From Dendrobium chrysotoxum (lineage: Eukaryota; Streptophyta; Magnoliopsida; Asparagales; Orchidaceae): a stretch of DNA of 64,000 bases. The position numbers and the translations under genes were made by a program. Shown here one piece after another: positions 1 through 10,690 of this stretch. Where the stretch lies: contig CM034305.1 of assembly GCA_019925795.1 (NCBI GenBank), forward strand, positions 68,312,573-68,376,572, given 5' to 3'. The notes beneath the pieces were generated by a model. It did not search any database and was not told the origin of the DNA. It was given only the letters and a program-made list of their open reading frames with translations. Each line of letters begins with the position of its first letter. Positions within the stretch are counted from its first letter, which is position 1.

Positions 1-147
1 TCATTAATCGTAATTGTTCTTACAGATGAATTAGCACTTACAAAATATTTTATATGCCTCAACAAAATAATTCCCAAAAAGATTGGCAATATATTTCCCA
101 AAAAAATATTGTAATACTCTAATATCAGTTTGACCAGAAGTAGGTCA

Positions 148-2410
148 TCCTGTTGGATTTTTGCAAGTTGTTTTGTGGTGGCCCGGAAGACCACACAGGT
201 TGCATTTATGTTCGCTTCCTTTTCTATTGGTATTTAACTTCAGAAAAATTTTAAATCTTCTTTTATTGAGACGTCCTCTAGGTCTCAAAGTTTTGAGCAC
301 ACTAATTTGGACTTCATCTTCAGCAACACACTATTGACTCATGTCAAGCAATGTTGCTATTGCACCTTCGTAAGCTTGTTTGTACTTGAAATCAACTTAA
401 TTTTGTTAACCAAAAATAATATGAAGCTTGTACTTATTAACTTCAAAAAAAAAAAAAAGAAGCCTTCGTACCTACTAACATGGTAGAACTAGGGCTGCAA
501 GCGAACCAAACGTTCATACCTACTAATATGGTAGAACTCGTTGCTCGGTTCGATTAAAGTTTATTTTTTATCGTTTAATTAACTAAACAAATAAACTTGA
601 ATAATATCTTAAATACTCGATCCTTAAATAAACTAGCTTGAACGCTAATGTGTTCAGCTCATTTATGTTCATGAACAACATCATTTAAAGCTCATGAATA
701 AATTCGGCATTAAGCTCGATAAAAGCTCGATTCATGTTCGATTCAGAACTCATGAATAAACTTGATAAAACTCAATTAATATTTGATTATAAAATTAATA
801 AATATACATAATATAAATATTTTATATTTATTATAATGTAGTGATATAATTATTGTTAAATATTATAATTTAAAGTAATTAAATATTATAACATATGCTA
901 ACTAAAATAAAATTTACATATTTATTAAATTTTACTGAATAGGAAAGACAAAAGCAGCGCGACAAACGTCGAATCCTTTCCTTGTCATTTTTCTCTGCCA
1001 TTTTGCGTTAGTTTAAAAAAATTAGCTAAAAATGTTCACGAACATGCTCGATATAATTATTTGTTAAGAGGCTCGATAAAGCTCGTTTGTTAGTTAATAA
1101 ACATCTCGAAGTAGAGCTCTTTTATAGCTCGTTAAGGCTTATTTGTTTAAAGCTCGATAAGCACTAAACGAACCGAACATGAACCAAATATGAACACTCA
1201 TTAATTTAAACGAACCAAACACGAACACAAACAATAAAGCTCGAATCAAACACGAACCAAACTTGAACAAGCTGATAATAAATGAACTCAAATATGAACA
1301 CTCACATACTCAGCTCGGCTCGGTTCGTTTGCAGCCCTATGTAGAACTGGTCAATATAAATTTGCTAAAGTGGATGTTCCGTTTTACCAATTATTGCGAC
1401 TGCGTGAATGCATAGTTGGCCACTCATTTGCCAAAAATTGTAAGTACATTCTCTAGCATCAATATTCACCTCGCATCTCTCTTTCTGACCTTCAACCTCG
1501 AATGAAGATGTTAACTGTCTAATCACAAATAACTCCTTTCATGTTGTATCTTCTCTAACACACTCCTCATCATATGGGACTAGTTCTCCTCTCCATCCGC
1601 TTGCAGTAAGTCTCCTCTCGGACCTTTGCTCCATTATCATGCCCCTAGTCATATCAATGATGTCAACCATAGGTTTGCATTTTGCTTCTCCAATCCAATA
1701 ATTGAAAGATTCGGTTATATTATTTGTGTTAGCATGATTCTTTATTTCAAATGAGAACATACTTTTTGACCATTTATACAGTAAAGAAGTCAAATATAAA
1801 TGAACATCTGAACATACTTATCTCCAACTCTTTTGACACCAGGACATATATGCATCATCTAACTTTCTAACTTCAAAGGTTTGACCATCTCTACATAGCG
1901 AGGCAAGTACCCTCCAAGGACACCCTTGATGCGAGCATGTTGCTATAACTCTAGACTTATCACTAGCCTTGATATTGACCCCAAAGTTATTAGGAATGGT
2001 GGTGGATTGTAGAAACTGCTTGAAACTGATAGCATCATGAAAGCATGCATCGACTTCTAATGCTTTATCAACACCAACTTGAGCTATAAGATGATCAGTG
2101 TTTAAGCTTTGAAAATCAATGTTGTTTGAAGCAGCATTAATAGCTTTGTTGATGCCAGGACAATGCTCCAAACTTTCTAAGACAATATCAACCTCTGTAT
2201 CATCTTGTAATGTAATCACAACTTCAACCCGTTGCCTTCCTTTACACTGTTCTATCATTTGTATCACCTCAGCATCACTCCATATAATCTTGTAAACTTT
2301 AGGAGAAGTAGCACATATATGATGGTGTAACTTAAAGTCATTGCCAATAAACCATGGACAAATTGTTTCAACATTTTCTCTGAGGACAAAATAGTTAATT
2401 AAATCTTTCT
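148..2410 (-). pseudogene. Mutator-like (MuDR/MULE) transposase relic
   Basis: Read on the minus strand, about 1818-2410 encodes an N-terminal MuDR DNA-binding-type segment, including CSHQGCPWRVLASLCRDG. About 1539-1793 encodes the region before the zinc finger (NNITESFNYWIGEAKCKPMV). About 1380-1465 encodes a SWIM-type finger region (QMSGQLCIHAVA), and 163-204 encodes a CCHC knuckle of form CX2CX4HX4C (CNLCGLPGHHKTTC). This order (DNA-binding part, transposase, SWIM, CCHC) is that of plant MULE transposases. The copy is dead: the catalytic core between the first two blocks is missing, one Cys of the SWIM finger is Tyr, in-frame stops occur just after it, and a 850-bp hAT-type element splits the C-terminal part at 491-1340. 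No Mutator terminal repeats were identified, so the outer limits are only the limits of recognisable coding sequence. Confidence 0.8.
491..1340. mobile_element. Non-autonomous hAT-type element (850 bp) with 8-bp target duplication
   Basis: The left end reads AGGGCTGCAAGCGAACC. The right end, reverse-complemented, reads ATAGGGCTGCAAACGAACC, so the two form terminal inverted repeats. The octamer GTAGAACT lies directly outside both ends (483-490 and 1341-1348), as expected for a hAT target-site duplication. The interior is AT-rich, full of AGCTCG/CGAAC-type subterminal motifs, and has no coding capacity. Its left end also holds a second copy of the flanking sequence around 513-538, probably a small local duplication. 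It sits inside the MULE relic and is therefore younger than it. Confidence 0.8.
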
Positions 2411-3632
2411 CAACTTTAATCGTTTTTTGTTTCCCACATTCATATCTTTTTCTCTGTTCACCTTTAACTTCACTCCAATATCCTCCAAATTTAAATGTAA
2501 TACAGAGTCATTCACTCTTATTCATTATAATATCCATTTAAGCTTACTCCAACTTAGTCAAAATCTGCAAAAAAAATAAGGTGTAGGACAAAAAAAAAAT
2601 TCTTATATGAGTAACTCATGATAATAAACAAAGAAAAAATATTTAGGGCATGAGTCATACCAACATAACTTGTGAAACTCATGATAGCAACAGAAGAATG
2701 AAGGAGTAGCGGCAGCAGAATAAAGTTTAGGGAATGAGAAATAAGGCCGGATGAGAGTTCTCACGCATTGGAAGAACGACAAGCAACAAAAGAAGAATGA
2801 AGTGCAGCTGGGAGCTCTCACACGCCCCTCATGAAAACAGAACCGAGTGGTAAAAATGAGGAAATAGGAAAGTTTTAAGTGTGAGTAGTATATTTTAAGA
2901 ATTTTAGGTGCTAAATATGTAAATAAACAAATTTAGAATGTTATGTATGTAAATCCCCTAATTTATATTCTTTTGATTATTTGATCAGCCATCTTTTCTG
3001 ACTGCAGGAATCGCCCTATAATATAATATTCCCCTAGCAAGGATGGCCCTTCTGAAGAGAAATCTACAGAAATTAAAACTGTTATTATAGCATTTAACCG
3101 AATTCTAAAAAAATCGTAAATAAAAAATAAATAAAATATGAAGATAATTTTAATGCTATTAAGGCATCATTTGGACGGCTTCCTTACTTCCTTATAACTT
3201 TTTAATATAAAAATTTTAATTTTTTACTAAAAAGCTGATTTAAGCAGTAGTAAAAAAATTATCTCAAATGAAATCCCAGTCTAATCAATGTTCAAAACAT
3301 TTAATTTAAATTTATATAGCTTAAAAAAATAATTTAAATAAGCAATGTTGGACCCTAGGGTTTAAAAATCTGGACCGGCCGGTTCAACTAGTTGAACCGG
3401 TCAGGCGGCCAGTCTGATCCCATCCTTAAAATCGGGTTGCAATCAAACCAGCCAAAAATAGGTTCAATTGTCGGTTGAACCGCCGAACCGGGTGTAGTTG
3501 AAAGAACCGGCCGGTTTGGACATCACGAAATCGGAGCTTCTAATCGCACATCGAACGGCTGAAATAGGATTTAGGTTGAATAAGCGTGAGTCGAAAGTCG
3601 AAACACTTCATTTCACGTAGATTTTACGCATA
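2411..3632. other. Non-coding intergenic DNA
   Basis: AT-rich sequence with homopolymer runs and no supportable gene. It contains a GC-rich palindrome-bearing segment around 3345-3560, listed separately. Confidence 0.6.
3345..3560. repeat. GC-rich segment with perfect 22-bp palindrome
   Basis: Positions 3379-3400 form a perfect 22-bp palindrome whose half site is CCGGTTCAACT. The flanks repeat the same words (GGTTCAATTG, CGGTTGAACCGCCGAACCGG), so the whole segment is rich in CCGGTT/AACCGG motifs. It is probably a transposon remnant, but no terminal repeats or target duplication were found. Confidence 0.5.
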
Positions 3633-3639
3633 TTGCTAC

Positions 3640-4070
3640 GAGCAAACCCTGCGGGAAGAACCAAGAAGATGGAGACTAGGAGAGACAAACGACATCATCT
3701 TTCGTGCGCACATTATTTGCAGGTGAGTCTTTGTTTGGGGCATGATTCCATCTGTCCGATCAAGATAGGGGAGAAGAGGTTAAGATTTCTTTTTCCTACC
3801 TTAGCAAATTCGAGCTGTTCAAATTTTAGATTTTTTTTTTTTTTAATCTGGTTCATTCGCCTTTGCAGCAACCGAGAGAGATGAGGGATTTTCTTCAGTT
3901 TTCCTTTTCCTAATTTGCAAGAAGCCCTAACCGAGATTGCAGTGTACTACTTGTTTGATGTTTTTCTATTTTTTTTGTTGAAATTGTGGTGAATGGATAG
4001 TTACCCAATTGAAGCTGGCGATCCAGTAATCCTCATTGGAGAGGGTTTTATGAGGTTGTTTGGCTACAAG
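3640..4070 (+). pseudogene. Possible 5' fragment of an unidentified plant gene
   Basis: The segment looks like a plant gene start. A possible 5'UTR ends in GCAG|GTGAGT near 3720-3728. A polypyrimidine tract (about 3832-3845) leads to TTGCAG at 3863-3868. An ATG at 3993 opens MDSYPIEAGDPVILIGE and then runs into a stop after 26 codons, in sequence resembling a MITE end. I do not recognise the peptide and found no downstream exons. It may be a truncated duplicate of a gene or chance. Confidence 0.22.
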
Positions 4071-5073
4071 TGAAGATTTAATTCCAGTAGGATTTAGTAA
4101 TTCATAAATTCAGATTTACTAAATCCTTAAAAACATTTGGTATGATACATATTCAAGATTTAATATTTAAATAAAGGAACACAACAGTTATACCTCTTAC
4201 ATCTTACTTCCCTAAGATTTAGCCTAAAATGGGAAGAAAGTAGGATGATTCAACGCCAATTCAACCAATCGAAACATGAACTTCTCACTCTTCGGATTTA
4301 TTGTCCAGTCCGATTTTCACAACCATGATTTTTTTCTTATATTAGCAATCAACAACTTTGAAATCTATCAAATATATTTCCTAGCGAGGACGAAGGTCAG
4401 CGTCTTCATTAACAGGTCAGGCCAGGCTGGGTCTGTAGGCCTGACTCATCGAGTAGGAAATTTCAAATGGGAAATCTAAACCCCCTCAACAAAATACTTG
4501 ACAATCTTGTAGGATTCAATATAGCCTGTTCTTTCGATCTATAACATATATTGTAAATAACTAGTGGACAGCTTGTCATCTAAAAATATGTTGACTATAT
4601 GGCTATATTTTGATGCTAACATTTATTAATAAGAATTCTCACAGAAATAATATAATGACGGGTAGAAATGAGACAATCAGGAACAGGAAGCTGCCTGCCT
4701 TGGCATGAAGAGAGTTTGATCCCCTACTCGAAGTTGTCGGTCAGTGCCTGCCATCTCAAACTGCAATATGAAACAGATTTCCGTTCCTCCTACCTATCTG
4801 AATCGTGAAATATTTATAAACTGTGCAGTAATATGTAGGGGAGGGGCACATAGACATCAGGACAAAACCCGTTCATTCTAAATATATGAATGCTGAAATG
4901 TTTGTAGAACAACAGTTCTCATTCAAAACCACTAATCTGAATTACAAATGAGCTGAAAAAGAAGGTAGCCAACTGCAAATATGTCTCTATTAAACGCTGC
5001 AAAACCTGAAAGATCATAATTGATGCATATATCATCTATTATAACCTTACATATGGTTGTTGAGATCTTTCAT

Positions 5074-7824
5074 TTAATCAAATGATTCATCATCATCATC
5101 GGGTAGAGGTTGAGCAGCTGCATCAATAAGCTCTTTCTCATGGCTGTCACAGAAATTGCAGAATAATTACTACCGGAAAAAAAACATGGATGAAAATAAT
5201 CTCTAAAATATTTGATCACTGAGATGTTTTGACTTACAGTTGTTGTTGAGCAAGATCAATATGGACTTCAGGAGGAGCAAGGGCTGGAGACTCAACAAAG
5301 TGAAGATTTGGATCCCTGCAATGTTTTGTAATAATCAATTTTTAAATAAAATAACTTGGGAATTTTAGGAGATTATATAAATAATGATTTTAATACCCAG
5401 CAAGTTTTCTAGCCAGATAAAGGAATGGCTTTTCAAAATTATAATTGCTTTTGGCTGAGATTTCGTAGTACTGGAGATTCTTCTTCCTATGAAAAGTGAC
5501 CATTTTTGCCTTCACTTGTCTGTTTTTCACATCCACTTTATTTCCACACAGAACAATTGGAATGTTCTCACAAACTCTGAGAGAAATCAGTGTAGTTGGA
5601 CTATTAAAATGAAATTTTAAAATCAAAATTGGGTTATTTATTATTCTCCCTGAAACTTACCTGCAGAGATCTCTATGCCATGTAGGAACATTTTTGTAAG
5701 TAAGGCGTGCAGTCACATCAAACATAATAATGGCGCATTGTCCATGGATACTGAAGATGGAAGATAAATAATTTACATAATTAGCCATACAAACAAAAAT
5801 GATAAGCGGAATATTGATATTCAAACAAATAAAATAAAATGAAGAACTCAAACCACATTAGGTTACTTAAAATACCATTAACACTAAACCTGCAGCTCCA
5901 ATGCAAATAAAAAGAAAATACCTGTATATAATTAATTCAGACTAATCTTGAAAATTGAATGTTTGTCTTTAGAATTGATAATTTAAGGGTTTAAACCAAA
6001 AAAAAAATAATTTTGAAATGTTTGGACACTTTATGAAGATCATGAAGTATCTTGTGAGAAAAACGTAGAGCATTTATAATGCTTCTTCGTATTAAATTTA
6101 TTATCCTCAACAATGCTTTTATCCCAATGAAGTTAAATATAGAGTCAAGCTCAAGAGTAATCATATCATACTGAGCTTTGACACACAATGAGGGGTACGC
6201 AACAATGTTTCTATCCTAATGAAGTTGATAGAAGATTGATGGTACGCAAAAAGAAAACATCTCCATTTACATCAGGCTGTGTCTAATGCCAGCCAAATTA
6301 TTCTTGAAAAAAAAAAGTCCCAAATTTTCAGTTTGAACAAAAAAGAGGTTCACTTTTCAAAGACATTAATGCTTAATTATTGATAGTGGCAGTATAAAGG
6401 ATGTCATATCTACTCAATACTAATTCGATGTAGATTAGTCATTGATAGTGGTTTTCATTCACAAATGAGATTATTTATTAGTGGGAGTATTTTATCATTA
6501 TACCAACTACCCTCCATCCATATTGTGTGCTTAAATTCAACTTCAAACTACTTTGTTTAATATCAGATGGCATAAAATTACTTGAACTTTGCTTTGTCTA
6601 TCTCTATTGTTTGAAAACCTTTTTATTAATGAACAATGAGATTAGAAATTGGCATAACAAACAAGCATGAGCTAGAAATGCATAAGAGGCCTAACTAAAC
6701 GTCAAGTGTCATCATTTTAGATCTTTTATGTTAGTAATGTTAGTTTATAAAGTAACCACTGGACATAAAGCCACCATAAAAGAAGTAAAAATAACAAATT
6801 TACATAACTATTGATGTGACAATAATGCATCAAATACCTATCAGAAAATTTTACCTGCCGACCAAAATAGCCTAAAACAAGGAATATCAAAATTGAAGAA
6901 CTAAAGACACAAAGCATGAAACAAAACTTCCACTTTCAGTCCCTGAACTGAATATTATATGTATTCAAGGGGCTTCCATATACATTGCAATATAATATTG
7001 CAATATAATATCATGTTATTTGCATGTTTGTCGAAAACCAGTGACATATACAAGTCAAGTTGAAATAGCCAGATCTTTAGATTTCAATTACGTCTTCTAA
7101 AATCTAATAATATACTCTAAACCTCCTTATTAAAGATATGGCTACCAGGTTAAATACGCTTGCATAGAATAATAGCTCTGGATAACTTTGACAACAAATC
7201 AATTATAATAAAGATAAATGCCAAATTAATTTTAAGCACTGGAACTCACTAATATCCATCTCTAAGCCCTCCAAACTTCTCCTGCCCCGCCGTATCCCAG
7301 CAATAGAACCTGATCTTCCCGCAATTGGTGTGGAAATCCAAAGGATGAACCTCAACACCAATGGTAGCTGAACGATCCCCCCCACAAAAACAGATCAGCT
7401 TGCAGAAGTAAAGACAGTAAAACAATATCATCTAATAATATAATTCATACGTTCATATTTCTTCTCAAACTCCCCAGTCAGATGCCTCTTCACAAAGGTG
7501 GTCTTCCCTATAAGAGATCCAACAGAAAACCTTATCAAGCCGAAAAAAAAACGAGGACTTCTATAAAATCCGAGAACGAATAGTTAGGTAACAAATGTAT
7601 CGTCACCTGTCCCGCCATCACCTACGATGACAAGCTTGAAGTTAGGGTAATTCACCTGCTGCTGGTTCGGGAGCGCCTGAAATGGAACAAAAACATTAAA
7701 AAAATAGATTAAAAATACCACAAAAATCGAGCGATTGGTGATGCGAAGCCAAAACCTAAAACTTTTTTTATTAATTCGAAAAAAAAGGAAAAAAAAAAGA
7801 GTAAAAAAAATAGAGCTGCACCAT
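5074..7824 (-). CDS. RAN: GTP-binding nuclear protein Ran
   Basis: A small GTPase that drives nuclear import and export and mitotic spindle assembly by switching between Ran-GTP in the nucleus and Ran-GDP in the cytoplasm. Coding exons, in transcript order: 7822-7824, 7607-7676, 7451-7507, 7250-7367, 5661-5750, 5397-5576, 5238-5315 and 5074-5143. All junctions are GT-AG and the sum is 666 nt, giving 221 aa, the usual plant Ran length. Visible motifs: P-loop GDGGTGKT (20-27), switch I Thr45, [11 protein letters not shown] (67-77), NKVD (125-128), SAK (153-155) and the acidic tail [10 protein letters not shown] in place of a lipidation signal, as expected for Ran. The first coding exon is only the ATG: the intron begins GTGCAG immediately after it. 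Against the usual plant sequence, 56 is His and 138 is Met. Intron 4 (5751-7249) is the longest and has no recognised element. The gene looks intact. Confidence 0.95.
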
Positions 7825-8102
7825 TGGTTTCCTTCGTCGCGAGAGTTTTGGAATGGATTGCGAGGGTTTGGTTCTCAGAGATGAGCTGCGGGTTATTTAT
7901 TTGGGAAGAGCGTGGTCTGTCATATGGCTTTCAAATCACGCGACTCTCTTGGCCGTCCGATTGATTCCCGCCTGTGTGTTAGAATTGAAACAAACCGTAA
8001 ACGTGGTGAGCGAATCCGACGTTCGTTTTCTTTGATGCGGCTTTGCTTGCTTGCGTGGTTTTCACGAAGGGCGAACATGGTGGGCCCTTGTGGACGGCGG
8101 AC

Positions 8103-8113
8103 TGCTATATAAT
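8103..8113 (-). promoter_or_regulatory. TATA-like element upstream of Ran
   Basis: On the minus strand this reads ATTATATAGCA, about 280 bp upstream of the Ran start codon. No other good TATA candidate lies between it and the ATG. Its distance would imply a long 5' leader, so the call is tentative. Confidence 0.28.
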
Positions 8114-8216
8114 AGGTAATAGGTAATTGTCTCCTTGAATTTTAAGTGAATTTAATAGTTGGAATAAAGATAAAATTTTTTGTGCTAAATTGAATATTCA
8201 TAAGATTTTTAATAAG

Positions 8217-9105
8217 TTGTCAAAATTAGATTACAGATTAGGTTCGGGTTCAACTCGGAACTGATCAGACCCAAACCTGACCCATTTTTACAAATGGATC
8301 ACTTTTTCGAATTCGAACTCGACCCGCTTCGGACTCACATCAACCTGACACGACACGTCAACCCATTTTTTACTTAAAAGTGAAGTCCTCTGTGATGTCC
8401 ATGTGCTCAAGCATCGGCCGGCAAAAGCTGGATAATCGGCAGTTTGGCTTACCTGCTCTCTTCATCATCATTGGACATGTAATAAAGAACAAAGACACAA
8501 GCGCACTTAGAGTCCCCATAATAGATACTAATATCTGAATCAGCTTTCCAAGCTGATGATCTCTCTCTATCTCTCTTTGGTTTGCAATATGTTATTCCTA
8601 CAAGATTGTAGCTATAGAGGCCCGGGTTGTCAAATGAGTAATCTCCATTGGCAAATGGCCCTGTAAATTGTTGTTCGATAAGTTTGGTGATTTCAGAAGG
8701 AATTTTTATGATTAGTTGGTTGTAAGACAGATCGAGTATTTCTAGATTGATGCAATTGTCGAGACTGGGTGGGATTTGGCCTGAGAGCTGATTACCATTG
8801 AGAAGAAGTCGCCAAAATTGTGGGAGATCTACGAAGGACTCTGGTCCCCAGGGCTGTCACTTGTCGCGTTTCAACGTTTGGCCCTGAGGTCTGCAGGTAC
8901 AGTGACGATGCCCGAGAAGTCATTTTTTTAATTTTTGCAAACGAGTCAGTCCGAGTTAACGGGTTGATACGGACCCAACCCATTTTTTAAACGGGTCGAA
9001 TCCTAGAACCCGAATACAACCCATTTGTGAAACGGGTTGACTGTAACCCGGAATTTTCGGGTCAAGTTCGTGTCGGGTTTTCGGGTTGTGTCAAATATAG
9101 TTTCT
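8217..9105. mobile_element. Degenerate MITE-like element enclosing an LRR gene fragment
   Basis: Both arms are built from the same words in opposite orientation. The left arm (about 8217-8380) contains GGTTCGGGTTCAACTC and GACACGACACGTC. The right arm (about 8935-9105) contains AACGGGTTGA, CGTGTCGGGTTTTCGGG and ends GGTTGTGTCAAA. This vocabulary matches the better preserved element at 44096-44623, which has inverted ends and a target duplication. Between the arms lies a coding fragment of an LRR receptor. Ends are too degenerate to define a target duplication. Confidence 0.5.
8405..8815 (-). pseudogene. LRR receptor-like protein fragment
   Basis: The minus strand encodes LNGNQLSGQIPPSLDNC followed by LEILDLSYNQL and IPSEITKL, which are plant extracellular leucine-rich repeats with the LxxLxLxxNxLSGxIP pattern. 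After them come a juxtamembrane-like stretch (FANGDYSFDNPGLY, ITYCKPKRDRE) and part of a hydrophobic segment. There is no start codon, kinase domain or intact reading frame, so it is a relic of an LRR receptor kinase or receptor-like protein. It lies between the arms of the MITE-like element at 8217-9105, which may have carried it here. Confidence 0.65.
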
Positions 9106-9109
9106 AGAG

Positions 9110-10690
9110 ATTTCTTGCTAATTGGATGGCTCTAAAAGGGTTTTATCGTATTTTTATTTCTTAGATTAAAGAGTGTATTGAAGAAATTTTTTTCTCTGCA
9201 GTGCTTAATGGTTCTCTTAATAATTTTTTTAGCTCTTATTCAGGTCTTCGTCAAGATTATTCTCTTTCTTCTTATTTATTTTGCATTATGATGGATGCAT
9301 GATCTAATCTCTTATAGGACAAGTCTCATAATGTGAATTTTGAGGGGATTAATTCGGGTGAGGCTTTTATTTCTCATTTGTTATATGTTGATGATGTTCT
9401 TGTTTTTGGAAAAACTTTTATTTTAAATGCTAAAAAGCTAAAAGATATTTTGGATTATTTTCCAAGATCTTCTAGTCTGTTTCTAAATCATTCTAAAAGT
9501 TCTATCATTTTCTAAAAAAATTGTTCTTTAACAGACGATATTGGACAAATTTTGGTAATAGCTATTTCTCATAATTCTATAAAATATTTAGGATTGCCTA
9601 TCTCATGTAAAAGGCTTACTTCTTCTAATTTTTAACCATTGCTTAATCATATTATTGATTTGTTGTTGGTTGGAAAGCAAAGATTATCTCTTTTTCTAGA
9701 AGGGCTCAATTTATTAATTTTACTATTACTAATGTTATTTCCTATTGGATTAGGGGGTTTTCTTTGCCTAAGACTTGTTTTTAATTTATAAAGAAAGCTT
9801 GCTCTAATTTTCTCTTCTTTGGGGAATCATCGATTACGAAGATTCATATTATTATTTAGAAAGAGGTTTGTAAGCCAAAAAAGTTGGGGGGTCTTGGTAT
9901 TCCGGACCTTAATGCTCTTAATTTTGCTTTTAGTTGTTCTCTTATTTGGCGTATTATTAATGATACTTGTCCTTTAGCTACTTGGATTAAACACAAGTAT
10001 ATTTCTTTTTGGAACCCTTACTCTAAAAAAGATTCAAAATTTTGGAAGGATATCTGTAATATTGCCAGAACAGTTAAAAGCATGATTTTGTTCAATATTT
10101 CTCCTAATTATTCTCTTTCTCTTTATTGGAATCATTGATGTGGGGGAAGAGCTCTTTAGGAGTTGATTGATTTCATTCATGAATATTCTTTAAGTAGGAG
10201 TATTGTTGGTGATTAGATGATTTTTGGTTCTTGGAATTTTCTAAATTATGTCTATTTTAATGTTAAATAATCAAAATATTTCTAAGATCTCTTGGGTTAG
10301 AGTGCCACTTCCTTCGTTTTAGATTTTTCATAATGCATTTTATGATAATTTTACCAAAGTGGAGTGGTGCTCTTATATTTGGCATAAGAGGTATGCTATG
10401 AGATTTACTTACTTTTCTTGGATGGCTATTTTGAAAGGATTGAAAACTACTAATATTCTTGCTAAAAGAAATTTGAATGTTTCTCTTACATGTATCCTTT
10501 GTTCTAATGCTGAAGAGAGTCATAATCATCTTTTCTTTGAATGTGACTTCTCTTTTTGCATTATTTCTAAATTAGTGCATGGGTTGAATTTTTTTATGCT
10601 TAGACCCAACCCAATTTGATTCAAGTTCTTGATTTTATAAGCTGCCATGGAGTTTTGAGGCTCCATGCATTGTGGATTTTGAGAAGTTTT
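9110..10690 (+). pseudogene. LINE (L1-type) reverse transcriptase relic
   Basis: The plus strand contains broken pieces of a plant non-LTR retrotransposon ORF2. The reverse-transcriptase region shows FISHLLYVDDVLVFGK at 9370-9417, with YVDD in place of YADD at the catalytic site. Next come KYLGLPISCKRL (about 9585), the connection segment GGLGIPDLNALNFAFSCSLIWRI (from 9887) and a zf-RVT-like C-terminal part, W..YIWHKRYAMRFTYFSWMAI then CILCSNAEESHNHLFFECDFS (10359-10560). Stops and frame changes are frequent, and the endonuclease and 5' part are missing, as in a 5'-truncated insertion. No clear poly-A tail or target duplication was identified. Confidence 0.8.

Noticed and set aside
7853..8112. 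Two short plus-strand frames upstream of Ran
   Set aside because: They overlap the Ran 5' leader and promoter, are short and have no recognisable product.
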